Shown here: positions 37,526 to 46,941 of the stretch, piece after piece
How the letters are laid out: each line of letters begins with the position of its first letter
Position numbering within the stretch: the first letter of the stretch is position 1
From: Nocardioides sp.
GTDB lineage: Bacteria > Actinomycetota > Actinomycetes > Propionibacteriales > Nocardioidaceae
Length of the DNA stretch: 64,000 nucleotides
Assembly: GCA_020636915.1 (NCBI GenBank)
Contig: JACJWV010000008.1
Coordinates: 62,001-126,000, forward strand
Reading direction: 5' to 3'
Program-made: the position numbers and the translations under genes
Notes under the pieces: generated by a model
Seen by the model: only the letters and a program-made list of their open reading frames with translations
Told to the model about the DNA's origin: nothing
The model's database searches: none

Positions 37526-38002
37526 GTGGAGCTCCGACCAGCCGTCCCCGAGGACATGGCCACGGTCGCCGACATCTGGCACCGCGCCTGGCACCTCGCG
37601 CACGCCGGCCACGTGCCGGACGGGCTGACGGCCGGCCGCACCCTGGCCGCCTTCCACGAGCGGACGCCGGCCCGGGTGGCCGACACCACCGTCGCCGAGG
37701 ACGGCGGTCGCGTCGTCGGGTTCATCATGGTCGTCGACGACGAGGTCGAGCAGGTCTTCCTCGACCCCGACCTGCACGGCAGCGGGATCTCCGCCACACT
37801 GCTGGCCGAGGCGGAGCTGCAGGTCGCCGCCGCCGGGCACGATGTGGCCTGGCTGGCCGTCGTCACCGGCAACGCCCGCGCGCGGCGCTTCTACGAGAAG
37901 CACGGGTGGTCCGACGCGGGCGACCTGCCCTATGAGGTCACGGCGCTCGGCGAGCGCTTCGTCTCGCCCTGCCGCCGGTACGAGAAGCGCGTCCGCCCGT
38001 GA
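37526..38002 (+). CDS. GNAT family N-acetyltransferase, first of a tandem pair
   Basis: 158 residues with the acetyl-CoA loop region VFLDPDLHGSGISATLLAEAE and the C-terminal VTGNARARRFYEKHGW typical of GNAT enzymes. The substrate is unknown. GTG start at 37526, 22 nt from the divergent HIT gene start. Its stop overlaps the start of the next, closely similar gene by 4 nt. Confidence 0.88.
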   Translation: MELRPAVPEDMATVADIWHRAWHLAHAGHVPDGLTAGRTLAAFHERTPARVADTTVAEDGGRVVGFIMVVDDEVEQVFLDPDLHGSGISATLLAEAELQVAAAGHDVAWLAVVTGNARARRFYEKHGWSDAGDLPYEVTALGERFVSPCRRYEKRVRP

Positions 38003-38446
38003 TCCGCCCGGCGACGCCCGCGGATGCGGCCGCGGTCGTCCGGATCTGGCACGACGCCTGGCACGACGCGCACGACGGGCACGTTCCCGACGGACTGGTG
38101 GCGGCTCGCACCCGGTCGAGCTTCGAGGAGCGGGTCGGCGCCGTGGTCCCGCGCGCGTTGGTCGCCGAGGTCGACGGCGAGGTCGCCGGGTTCGTGACGC
38201 TGCGCGACGACGAGATCGAGCTGCTCTTCGTGGACGCACCGCACCGCGGCACCGGCGTGGCCGCGGCCCTGCTCGCGGCCGCCGAGGAGCGCGGGGCTGC
38301 TGGCTCAGCGTGGTGACCGGCAACAGGCGTGCCCGGCGGTTCTACGAGCGGCAGGGGTACGCCGACGCCGGCCGGACGAGGAGACCGTGACGGTCCGCGG
38401 CACGGCGTACGTGGTCGTCGGTCGACGCTACGAGCGGACGGTCTAG
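37999..38446 (+). pseudogene. GNAT family N-acetyltransferase, second of pair, frameshifted
   Basis: Parallels the preceding gene almost word for word (RPATPADAAAVVRIWHDAWHDAHDGHVPDGL against RPAVPEDMATVADIWHRAWHLAHAGHVPDGL). The frame breaks near 38295 (before LSVVTGNRRARRFYERQGYADAG) and again near 38380 (before TVTVRGTAYVVVGRRYERTV, stop 38446). A tandem duplication is clear. Whether the breaks are real is doubtful, since they begin a stretch dense in frameshifts. Confidence 0.75.
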
Positions 38447-38488
38447 ACCACCGCGCCACCCCGGCCGGCCGCGCTTACCGTCGTGGCC

Positions 38489-39667
38489 ATGCTCGGCCTC
38501 GTCGCGACCCGGCGCACCGTGCTCCGCGCGGCCGCCTGGTCGGTACCTGCCGCGCGGTCGTGGCGCCAGCCGTCCGCGGGCCGCTGGCGCTCGCCGCACC
38601 GGCGGCGTCCGAGAGGGCAGCGCCCGTGGTGGCGGACCCTCGGCGAACCCGGCCGCGAAAGCCCTCGCCGGCCTGCTGGCGGGGTTCTCCGCGGACCGGA
38701 CGATGGCGGTGGGCCAGCAGCTCAACGTCAACGGCGACGATCCGTTCGGTCCGTTGACGGCGCTCGACGCCGGGGCTCCGGCGCTGTCCGACCGGGTGCG
38801 GGTCCTCGGCTGGACGACCAACGAGTGGCACTACGCCGTCAAGCACGGCTACAACGAGCAGGTGCTGGGCGACCTGATCGCCCGCGCCCAGGCCGGTGAC
38901 GTCCTGGTGACGAGCTGGTACCCCCGCAACCCGCGCAGCGGCGCCGGGGCCCACGATTCCCCGGACCGAAGGTGGTCCGCCGGGTGCTCACCTCGGGGAC
39001 GGCCGAGCGGAGACGCTTCCTCGCCGAGTTCGACCACCAGGTCGCGCCCTACCTCCTGCAGCTCCAGCGCGCCGGCGTCGCCACGGTGTTCCGACCCCTG
39101 GTCGAGGCGAACAGCTACTGGTTCTGGTGGGGGTGCGACAACGGCCGCAGGGGCAGCACTGGGTGGCGCAAGGACGTGAAGAAGCTCTACCGGCTGGTCC
39201 AGAAGCGCGCCTGGGCGCGGGGGATCCACAACATTGTGTGGTGCTGCTCGTTCGTGCCGGGTCCGACTACCGGGCGGCCGACCCGGTCGCGACGCGGCCC
39301 GCGGCGTACGACATCGCCGGCCTCTCGAGCTATGACTTCGAGGTCCCACGCCGACGACGCCGACGAGCTGGTCCTGGGCTCGTACGCCGCGATGGCCGCG
39401 GTGTCCCCGCGGATGGCGCTCGCCGAGGTGGGGCCGGCGAACAGTGACGGGCACTGGGACCCTGCGGTGATCACGGCCGGCCTGCGGGCAGCCGCCGGGG
39501 CGGCACCCGCGTACGCTGGCATGTTCTGGTTCGACGACGGCGAGCCCGACCCGACGAACACCGACGGCAGCCAGATCGCCGGCCTCAAGCAGATCTCGTC
39601 GCTCACCGGCGGCAAGACCTGGCTCGGGACCGCGAGCGAGGACGGGCTCGTCGACGTCGCCCCCTAG
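38489..39667 (+). pseudogene. exported glycoside hydrolase family 26-like (mannanase-type) protein, several frameshifts
   Basis: The N-terminus (ATRRTVLRAAAW) looks like a Tat signal. Homology then runs over several frames: LAGFSADRTMAVGQQLNV and LGDLIARAQAGDVLVTSWYPRNP, then (after about 38965) FRPLVEANSYWFWWGCDN, then (after about 39255) DYRAADPVATRPAAYDIAGLSSYD, then (after about 39345) MALAEVGPANSDGHW, ending at TAG 39667. The Glu in RPLVEANSYWFWWG and the Glu in LAEVG fit the acid/base and nucleophile of GH26. At least four frame changes occur. Substrate is inferred from the fold only. Confidence 0.65.
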
Positions 39668-39684
39668 TGCCTGGGGCCGCCGGC

Positions 39685-40650
39685 TCAGTACTGCTGGAAC
39701 CAGCGCCCCAGCTGCGCGGACGTGCCCGGGCAGGTCAAGTCCTGGTCGCGCTCGGTCTCGACCCACTGGCCCAGGACGGCGGTTCCACCCTGGATCGACC
39801 AGTCGTCGCCACAGCGCCGCCCCGCGCCTCGTCGCGGGAGGTCTGCCCGGCCGCCCGCCACTCCAGGCAGGCCCAGCGCGAGGTCGCCGACGACCCCCCC
39901 TCCCACAGGGCTGGGGTCGAGTGGATCCCGACGCGGTAGCCCGCGTAGCGGTAGGCCCGGACCGCACCCTCGACGACGGCCCCGTTGGTCACCGGGTCGG
40001 CGCTCCACTCGAAGTCGGGGACCGGCTCGACGTCGACAGACGACCGGCGTCGTGAGCCCCGCCTTGCGCATCGTGACGACGTTCGCGAGCGCCTGCTGGT
40101 AGCCGGCGTTGGCCAGGGCGCCGAGACGGGTCGCGCCGTCGTAGGGGCCGTCGGTGCGGTGCCGGGCGACCGCCGCGGCGTCGGGCAGGCTCACGACGGC
40201 GTACGCCGACGCCAGCAGGTGCCGCTCGCGCACCCACGCGACCTGGTCGGCCAGGCAGGGGTTGGCCGTGAAGCCCGGGCCGTTCGTCAGCCCGAGGATC
40301 ACGAACTCGGCCTCCGACAGCGGCATCGGCCGACCCAGCGTGCGCCGCTCGGGGATGCCCATCCCGGGCGGGCACTGCGGCCAGCTCACGTCGCCGCCGA
40401 GGACCTCGCCTTGAGCGCGGCCGGACCGTGCGCCGCGGTGGCAGGTCGGCCGCCGCCTGCTCGGCGAGCCGGGCCAGGGCGGCCAGCCGCGCGGTCTGCG
40501 GGTCCTGGGTGGGCCGGACCACGGTCGTGGGCCGCGGCTGCTCGGGGACGACGGTCCGGCGCCGGGCGTCGGGTCGGACCCGGACGAGCACGCCGGGAGC
40601 GCCAGCAGGGCCGCGGCGAGGACCGCCAGGGTCCCCGACCGCGGGCCCAC
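39685..40650 (-). pseudogene. lipoprotein with GH25/DUF1906-like hydrolase domain, frameshifted
   Basis: GTG at 40650 gives a signal peptide with lipobox LPAC. After a linker whose frame shifts (near 40585 and 40410), the domain runs GGDVSWPQCPPG, FVILGLTNGPGFTANPCLADQVAW, GYQQALANVVTMRKAG. Near 40045 the frame moves to VDVEPVPDFEWSADPVTNGAVVEGAVRAY..RVGIHSTPALW, and near 39890 back, ending GTAVLGQWVETERDQDL. The Asp/Glu pattern DVEP and the TIM-barrel-like periodicity resemble GH25 / DUF1906 domains; I am not certain of the family. It ends 5 nt before the thrS stop on the same strand. Confidence 0.6.
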
Positions 40651-40655
40651 CGCGG

Positions 40656-42645
40656 TCAGACCTGGGTCCGCGCCGCGACCGCCTCGGTGACCCGCTGGAT
40701 CGCCTCGTCGATCGGCACGCCGTTGTCCTGCCGGCCGTCGCGGTAGCGGAAGGACACCGCACCCGCGGCCATGTCGTCGTCACCCGCGATCACCATGAAC
40801 GGCACCTTCTGCAGCTGCGCGTTGCGGATCTTCTTCTGCATCCGGTCGTCGGAGTCGTCGACCTCGACGCGCACGCCCTGGGCGCGCATCTGCCGAGCGA
40901 CGTCCGCGAGGTAGTCGTTGTGCCGCTCGGCGATCGGGATCGCCTGCACCTGCACAGGCGCCAGCCATGGAGGGAACGCGCCTGCGTAGTGCTCGACGAG
41001 CACGCCGAAGAACCGCTCGATCGAGCCGAACTTCGCCGAGTGGATCATCACCGGCTGCTGCCGCGTGCCGTCGGCCGCCTGGAACTCCAGCTCGAAACCA
41101 CGGGGCTGGTTGAAGTCGTACTGGATCGTCGACATCTGCCAGGTGCGGCCGATCGCGTCCCGCGCCTGCACGGAGATCTTCGGACCGTAGAACGCGGCGC
41201 CGCCGCCAGGTCGGGCACGAGCTCGAGGCCGGTCTCCTTGGCGACGTCCTCGAGCACCTGGGTCGCCACCGCCCAGTCCTCGTCGGAGCCCACGAACTTG
41301 TCCTTGCGGGAGTCGTCGCGGGTCGACAGCTCGAGTAGTAGTCGTCGAGAGACCGAAGTCCGCAGCAGGCCGAGCACGAAGCTCAGCAGGTGCTTGATCT
41401 CGTCGGGCGCCTGCTCGGGGTGACGTAGGAGTGCGAGTCGTCCTGGGTCATGCCGCGCACGCGGGTCAGCCCGTGGACGACGCCGGACTTCTCGTAGCGG
41501 TAGACCGAGCCGAACTCGAACAGGCGCAGCGGCAGCTCACGGTAGGAACGCCCGCGCGACCTGAAGATCAGGTTGTGCATCGGGCAGTTCATCGCCTTGA
41601 GGTAGTAGTTCGCGCCCTCGAACTCCATGGGCGGGAACATGGTGTCGGCGTAGTACGGCAGGTGCCCGGAGGTGTGGAACAGCCCCTCCTTGCTGATGTG
41701 GGGCGTGCCGACGTACTGGAACCCCTCCTCGATGTGCCGCTGGCGGACGTAGTCCTCCATCTCCCGCTTGATGATCCCGCCCTTGGGGTGGAACACCACG
41801 AGCCCGGAGCCGATCTCGTCGGGGAAGCTGAACAGGTCGAGGTCGCGGCCGAGCTTGCGGTGGTCGCGACGCTCGGCCTCCTCGATGCGGTGCAGGTGCT
41901 CCTCGAGCGCCTCCTTGGACTCCCACGCGGTGCCGTAGATGCGCTGGAGCTGCTTGTTCTTCTCGTCGCCGCGCCAGTACGCCGCCGCCGACCGCATCAG
42001 CTTGAACGCCGGGATGCGCTTGGTGGTCGGCAGGTGCGGGCCGCGGCACAGGTCGCTCCACGCCACCTCGCCGTTGCGCCGGACGTTGTCGTAGATCGTG
42101 AGCTCCCCCGCGCCGACCTCGACGCTGGCGCCCTCGGCCGCGTCGTCGGACCTGCCGGCGCCCTTGAGGCCGATCAGCTCGATCTTGTAGGGCTCGTCCT
42201 GCAGCTCGTTGATCGCGTCGTGGTCGGTGGTGACCCGCCGGGAGAAGCGCTGGCCCTCCTTGATGATCTTCCGCATCGCGGTCTCGATCTTCGCGAGGTC
42301 CTCGGGGACGAACGGGGTCTCGACGTCGAAGTCGTAGTAGAAGCCGTTCTCGATCGGCGGACCGATGCCGAGCTTGGCGTCCGGGAACAGCTGCTGCACG
42401 GCCTGGGCCATCACGTGCGCGGTCGAGTGGCGCAGGATGTCATGCCCGTCCCGGGAGTCGATGCGCACGGCCTCGACGTGGTCACCCTCACCGAGCTCGT
42501 AGGCGAGGTCCTTGAGCTGGCCGTTCACCCGCGCCGCGATCACCTCGGCGTCGTCGGCGAAGAGCTCCCACGCCTTGGTGCCCGTCGTGACCGTCCGCTC
42601 CTCACGCGCGTCGGCGTGGGCGAGGGCGATCTTCAGGTCGGGCAC
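40656..42645 (-). CDS. thrS: threonine--tRNA ligase, three frameshifts
   Basis: Charges tRNA-Thr. GTG at 42643-42645 has a good ribosome site (AAGGAG). The first frame (about 410 codons) covers TGS, the editing domain and the class II core up to GMTQDDSHSY (motif 2). The frame then changes near 41415, 41340 and 41205. The rest reads KFVGSDEDWAVATQVLEDVAKETGLELVPD, then FYGPKISVQARDAIGRTWQMSTIQYDFNQP and the anticodon domain to the stop at 40656. Combined length is about 660, normal. An essential, normally single-copy gene, so the breaks are almost certainly sequence errors. Confidence 0.88.
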
Positions 42646-42750
42646 GGTGTCTCCTTGGTCGGGGAGCTTGGCTCAGGATCGGACCGATCGATCGTATCGA
42701 CCGGCCCCGCGCCGGCGCGCGGCGGTTTCCGGGCTCCGCCCTGGTGTCGT

Positions 42751-42806
42751 CGAGTCGGCGCGTCTTGCTCACCCCCGGGGCGCGAGTCGGCGCGTCATGC
42801 TCACCC
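42751..42806. repeat. 24-nt direct repeat upstream of thrS
   Basis: CGAGTCGGCGCGTC-T/A-TGCTCACCC occurs at 42751-42774 and 42783-42806, starts 32 nt apart, one mismatch, with CCCGGGG-type sequence between. The 213-nt gap (42646-42858) otherwise holds the thrS ribosome site and a possible -10 (TACGAT, minus strand) near 42698. Confidence 0.8.
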
Positions 42807-42858
42807 TGTCCACAAGGTCGGGCCGGCAGGTCGGGCCGAGCCGGCGCCGGCCGCACGA

Positions 42859-43554
42859 TCACATGTCGCGGTAGCGCTTGGCGGCCGCCAGCTTCTCCTC
42901 GAGCAGCGCAGCATCGACCGTGCGGGCGTGCTGCGGGGGCCAGGAGGTGACCTCGCCGTCGACGTACAGGCCGGCGTACGCCTCGGTGTCGCGCTGGAAG
43001 CGCCACCCCTCGGCGAGCGGGCCGACGTCGTAGGTGTCGTAGCCGGTGTCGTCGAGGAACCGCGTCACCTGTGTCTTCGCGTCGGCGTCGTCGCCGGCGA
43101 TCGCCAGGACGCTGCGGTCGGGAGCACCCTGCGGGCGGGCGAGGCTGCGGAGGAACGCGAAGTAGATGTTGTTGAAGCCCTTGACGACCTTCGCGCCGGT
43201 GAGGTGGGACTGCACGAGCTCGGAGGTCGTCGTCGACTCGGCGTCGAGCTCGGCGACCTGCCCGTCGCGCTGCGGATAGTAGTTGCAGGTGTCGATGACG
43301 ACCTTGCCGCGCAGGGGCTCGACCGGGACGTCACGGACGTTCTTGAGCGGGACGGTCACGACGACGAGGTCGCCCGCCCGGGCGGCCTCCTCCGCCGTCG
43401 CCGCCCGCGCGCGGGGGCCGAGCTCGTCCACCAGGTCCGCGAGCGTCTCGGGCCCGCGGCTGTTGCTGAGCACGACGTCGTACCCGGCACCGACCGCCAG
43501 GTGGGCGACGGTGCTGCCGATGTTGCCTGCTCCGATGAGTCCGATGGTGGTCAT
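42859..43554 (-). CDS. NADPH-dependent F420 reductase-like oxidoreductase
   Basis: 231 residues with an N-terminal Rossmann motif IGLIGAGNIGSTVA (4-17) and the F420/NADP oxidoreductase pattern (VVVTVPLKNV, VIDTCNYYPQ, VKGFNNIY). The family moves hydride between F420 and NADP; close relatives of unknown cofactor also exist. Monocistronic, with a 122-nt divergent spacer to the acetyltransferase gene. Confidence 0.85.
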   Translation of the reverse strand: MTTIGLIGAGNIGSTVAHLAVGAGYDVVLSNSRGPETLADLVDELGPRARAATAEEAARAGDLVVVTVPLKNVRDVPVEPLRGKVVIDTCNYYPQRDGQVAELDAESTTTSELVQSHLTGAKVVKGFNNIYFAFLRSLARPQGAPDRSVLAIAGDDADAKTQVTRFLDDTGYDTYDVGPLAEGWRFQRDTEAYAGLYVDGEVTSWPPQHARTVDAALLEEKLAAAKRYRDM

Positions 43555-43676
43555 GGCAGGCGGAACGGTGTCGGCGCCGGGTCCATTCCGCGGCCGTTCT
43601 GCCCGGCCCAGATGGGACCATCGTCGCTGCCTGGGAAGGTCCCGGTGGAGGAGGCTGATGACATGAGGCGTGCGCC

Positions 43677-44279
43677 GTGATCGCGGAGGCTCGACTTCGC
43701 GACGGGACGCCGGCCCTCATCTGGCCGCTGGATCCTGGTGACCGGGAGGCGGTGCGCGAGGGGTTCGAGCAGCTCTCCGTCGACTCCCGCTACCACCGGT
43801 TCCTCGCCACCGTGCCGCACCTGAGCGACGCGCAGCTCGACCACCTCGTCGACGAGGTCGACGGCGTCGACCACGTGGCGCTGGCGCTGGTGGTCATCGA
43901 CGACGACCACCTGGGCGTGCCGGTCGGGGTGGCGCGGATGATCCGCTACCAGCAGGAGCCCACGGCGGCGGACGTCGCGGTGACGGTGCTCGACGAGTGG
44001 CACGGGCGCGGCGTCGCGACCGCGCTGCTGGACGAGTTGATGCGGCAGCGGCCGGCCGGGATCACCGAGCTGGTCACGACCATCACGGCGGACAACGAGG
44101 CGTCTCTGGCGATGCTGCGCAGCCTGGGGCGGACCACGGTCACCCCCGCCGGGGTCAACCGGCTCGACGTGGTCGTCGACCTAACCCAGCCCGACGAGCC
44201 CGCAGAGGAATCCACCGAGGAGCCCGCCGCGGAGCCCGCCGGCCAGTCCCCCCATCCGAACGACGCTGGAGACCTGTGA
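43677..44279 (+). CDS. GNAT family N-acetyltransferase
   Basis: 200 residues. The core (about 60-150) has VAVTVLDEWHGRGVATALLDELM for acetyl-CoA binding. The last 35 residues are an acidic, Pro/Glu/Ala-rich tail. Substrate unknown. Starts at GTG 43677 and couples to the acyl-CoA synthetase gene by a TGATG overlap, suggesting a shared operon, perhaps as regulator of the synthetase by lysine acylation, which is only a guess. Confidence 0.83.
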   Translation: MIAEARLRDGTPALIWPLDPGDREAVREGFEQLSVDSRYHRFLATVPHLSDAQLDHLVDEVDGVDHVALALVVIDDDHLGVPVGVARMIRYQQEPTAADVAVTVLDEWHGRGVATALLDELMRQRPAGITELVTTITADNEASLAMLRSLGRTTVTPAGVNRLDVVVDLTQPDEPAEESTEEPAAEPAGQSPHPNDAGDL

Positions 44280-46114
44280 TGTCCGAGACGCCCCACGTCC
44301 CCCAGGTGCACGACCTCCTCCCGGGCCAGGCGAGCTCGGTGCCACGCATGCTGCTGGACCGGATCGCGACCACCCCGGACCGCGAGGCCTACCGCTATCC
44401 CGTCGGCGACCGGTGGGAGTCGGTCACCTGGGCCGAGGCCGGCGAGGTCGTGCGCCCGCTGGCGGCGGGACTGCTCGCGCTCGGCATCCGACCCGAGGAA
44501 CGCGTCGCGATCGCCAGCAGCACCCGCATCGAGTGGCTGTACGCCGACCTCGCGATCGCCTGCGCGGGCGCGGCGACCACGACGGTCTACCCCTCGACCG
44601 GGCCCGAGGACGTCGGCTTCATCCTGCGCGACAGCGACTCACGGGTCGTGTTCGCCGAGGACGACGTCCAGGTCGAGAAGCTGCGCAGCCAGCGCGCGCG
44701 CCTGCCCGGGCTGGACCGGGTCGTCACGTTCGACGGGACCCCCGACGGCGACTGGGTGCTGGGCCTCGCCGACCTGCGCGAGCTCGGCCTGCGACACCTC
44801 GCCGAGCACCCCGACGCCGTCGAGCGGGCCGTGGCCGCCGTACGTCCCGAGGACCTCGCGACCTTGATCTACACCTCCGGTACCACCGGCCAGCCCAAGG
44901 GCGTCGAGCTCCCGCACCGGTGCTGGACCTACATCGGTGTCGCTGCCGAGGGCCTGGACATCCTGACCGAGGACGACCTGCAGTTCCTGTGGCTGCCGCT
45001 GTCGCACTCGTTCGGCAAGATGCTGCAGGCGGTCCAGCTGCAGGTCGGCTTCCCGACGGCCGTCGACGGCCGGATGGACCGGATCGTGCCCAACCTGGCG
45101 GAGGTCCGGCCCACGTTCATGGCCGGCCCGCCACGGATCTTCGAGAAGGTGCACGCCAAGGTGGTGCAGGGTCTCGAGGAGGAAGGCGGCGTGAAGGCCG
45201 CGCTCGGCGGCTGGGCCTTCGGGGTGGGCGACCGGGTCGCCCGGGCCCGCGTCGCCGGTCGCCGAGTGGGCCCGGTCACCCGCGCCGAGCACGCCCTGGC
45301 CGACCGGCTGGTCCTGGCCAAGGTCCGAGAGCGGCTCGGCGGCCGGATCCGCTTCCTCATCTCCGGCAGCGCCGCGCTCTCGCCCGACGTGGCCGCCTGG
45401 TTCCACGCCGCCGGGATGGTGGTCATGGAGGGCTACGGCATGACCGAGACCAGCGCAGGTGCCTGCATCGTGCGCCTCGAGGACCCCGCGTTCGGCAAGG
45501 TCGGCCCGCCGGTCGACGGGACCGAGGTGCGGATCGCCGAGGACGGGGAGATCCTGCTGCGCGGGCCGAGCGTCATGCGCGGCTACCACCGGCAGCCCGA
45601 GGCCACCGCGGAGGTGCTCGACGCCGAGGGTTGGCTGGCCACCGGCGACGTGGGCGAGCTCGACGAGGAGGGCCGGCTGCGGATCACCGACCGCAAGAAG
45701 GACCTCATCAAGACGTCCGGCGGCAAGTACATCGCCCCGCAGGCGATCGAGATGCTCTTCAAGGCCGTCTGCCCGCTGGCCAGCCAGATGGTCGTGCACG
45801 CGGAGGGGCGCAACTACGCGACGGCGCTGATCACCCTGGACTCCGAGGCCCTGGCCCAGTGGGCGGCCGCCAACGGCTTCCCCCCGGCGGACTACGCGGA
45901 CCTGGCCGCGCTGCCGGAGGTCCGCGCCTACGTGCAGGCGTCCATGGACCAGGTGAACGCCCGGCTGAACCGCTGGGAGACCATCAAGGACTTCCGGATC
46001 CTCGACCGCGACCTGACCGTCGAGGACGGCGAGGTCACGCCGAGCATGAAGGTGCGCCGCAAGGTCGTCGAGACGGCGTACCGCCCGCTGCTCGACGAGA
46101 TGTACACCGGCTGA
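44279..46114 (+). CDS. AMP-dependent synthetase / long-chain acyl-CoA synthetase
   Basis: Activates a carboxylic acid, probably a fatty acid, to its CoA ester. The 611 residues contain the AMP-binding P-loop LIYTSGTTGQPKG (about 200), EGYGMTETSAG, the GEILLRGPSVMRGY region, TGDVGELDEEGRLRITDRKKDLIKTSGGKYIAP and the C-terminal lid. This is the long-chain (FadD15-like) type with the long linker. ATG at 44279 overlaps the acetyltransferase stop by one base. Frame is clean. Confidence 0.92.
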   Translation: MSETPHVPQVHDLLPGQASSVPRMLLDRIATTPDREAYRYPVGDRWESVTWAEAGEVVRPLAAGLLALGIRPEERVAIASSTRIEWLYADLAIACAGAATTTVYPSTGPEDVGFILRDSDSRVVFAEDDVQVEKLRSQRARLPGLDRVVTFDGTPDGDWVLGLADLRELGLRHLAEHPDAVERAVAAVRPEDLATLIYTSGTTGQPKGVELPHRCWTYIGVAAEGLDILTEDDLQFLWLPLSHSFGKMLQAVQLQVGFPTAVDGRMDRIVPNLAEVRPTFMAGPPRIFEKVHAKVVQGLEEEGGVKAALGGWAFGVGDRVARARVAGRRVGPVTRAEHALADRLVLAKVRERLGGRIRFLISGSAALSPDVAAWFHAAGMVVMEGYGMTETSAGACIVRLEDPAFGKVGPPVDGTEVRIAEDGEILLRGPSVMRGYHRQPEATAEVLDAEGWLATGDVGELDEEGRLRITDRKKDLIKTSGGKYIAPQAIEMLFKAVCPLASQMVVHAEGRNYATALITLDSEALAQWAAANGFPPADYADLAALPEVRAYVQASMDQVNARLNRWETIKDFRILDRDLTVEDGEVTPSMKVRRKVVETAYRPLLDEMYTG

Positions 46115-46140
46115 GCCGGTCGGCCAGCCGCGAGCCGCTG

Positions 46141-46219
46141 CGAGTTTCGTCGGCCGGCCGACGAAACTCGGGGCGGGACGACGAAGCTTTGTCGTCCCGG
46201 GTCGGAACTCGTCGTTCCG
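46141..46219. terminator. three consecutive hairpins
   Basis: 46141-46170 is a 30-nt perfect palindrome centred on GGCCGGCC, with arms starting CGAGTTTCGTCG. 46174-46199 is a 26-nt palindrome around AAGCTT with one mismatch, and 46203-46219 pairs CGGAAC with GTTCCG. They fill the gap between the plus-strand synthetase gene and the minus-strand tRNA-Val, so a two-way terminator is likely, though three in a row is more than needed. Confidence 0.75.
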
Positions 46220-46255
46220 CCCCCGCCGAGTTGCGGCCCCGCTGATCGATCTCGG

Positions 46256-46327
46256 TGGGCGATACTGGGTTCGAACCAGTGACCTCTTCGGTGTGAACGA
46301 AGCGCGCTACCACTGCGCCAATCGCCC
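46256..46327 (-). tRNA. tRNA-Val (anticodon CAC)
   Basis: Complete cloverleaf on the minus strand: acceptor GGGCGAT/ATCGCCC, anticodon stem CTTCG/CGAAG with loop TTCACAC, T arm ACTGGTTCGAACCCAGT, discriminator A. The 3' CCA is not encoded. Intact, unlike the three tRNA genes at 47.9-48.2 kb, and useful as a reference for them. Confidence 0.95.
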
Positions 46328-46458
46328 GAGCTGCGGCCCGTCCCTGGGGGTGGGTGCGGTCGCAGACTCTAGCCTACCGACGCCGGCCGACTCACATCCG
46401 GCCGCCTCACGTTCGGCCGACCCGCGTCATGGTCGGGTCGCTGGCTCGTCTCCTGAGC

Positions 46459-46941
46459 GTGACCCAGCAGCCGATCTCACCGACCCTCTCCCAGGACCTG
46501 GTCCTCCAGGTCCTGGACGCCTGGGGTCGCACCGTCGACCTCACGGCCGAGTTCGGGTACGACGCCGCCGACCCGTGGGCGGTCCTGATCACCTTCCGCG
46601 GGTCCAGCGGCCGGTCGACCGAGCCGGTGACCTGGGCGGTCGGGCGCGACCTGCTGCTCCGGGGCCTGACCGACCCGTCGGGCGAGGGTGACGTGCAGCT
46701 GTTCCCGAGCGTCGACGAGGGGGGCCGCGCGGCCGTCGTCATGGAGCTGCGCTCCCCCGACGGCCGGCTGGTCACCCAGATGCGGTCCAGCGACCTCTAC
46801 CGGTTCCTCTCCCGCACCCTCGCGGTCGTGCCGCTGGGCACCGAGGCGGTCGACCTCGACGGCCTCGTCGCCGAGCTCGTCGGCGGCCAGCCGCCTGCGC
46901 CGGTCCCGACCGAGTCGGAGCCCTTGTCAGAGCCCCAGTAG
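46459..46941 (+). CDS. SsgA/SsgB-like sporulation and cell-division regulator
   Basis: About 160 residues: LSQDLVLQVLDAWGRTVDLTAEFGYDAADPWAVLITF, TWAVGRDLLLRGLTDPSGEGDVQLFPS and FLSRTLAVVPLGTE are the SsgA-like protein signature. In Streptomyces these proteins steer septum site selection by recruiting FtsZ; non-sporulating actinobacteria also keep one. GTG at 46459 was chosen because homology starts about 10 residues later; an in-frame ATG at 46429 is the alternative. Its 3' end overlaps the convergent aminotransferase gene by 15 nt. Confidence 0.85.
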   Translation: MTQQPISPTLSQDLVLQVLDAWGRTVDLTAEFGYDAADPWAVLITFRGSSGRSTEPVTWAVGRDLLLRGLTDPSGEGDVQLFPSVDEGGRAAVVMELRSPDGRLVTQMRSSDLYRFLSRTLAVVPLGTEAVDLDGLVAELVGGQPPAPVPTESEPLSEPQ

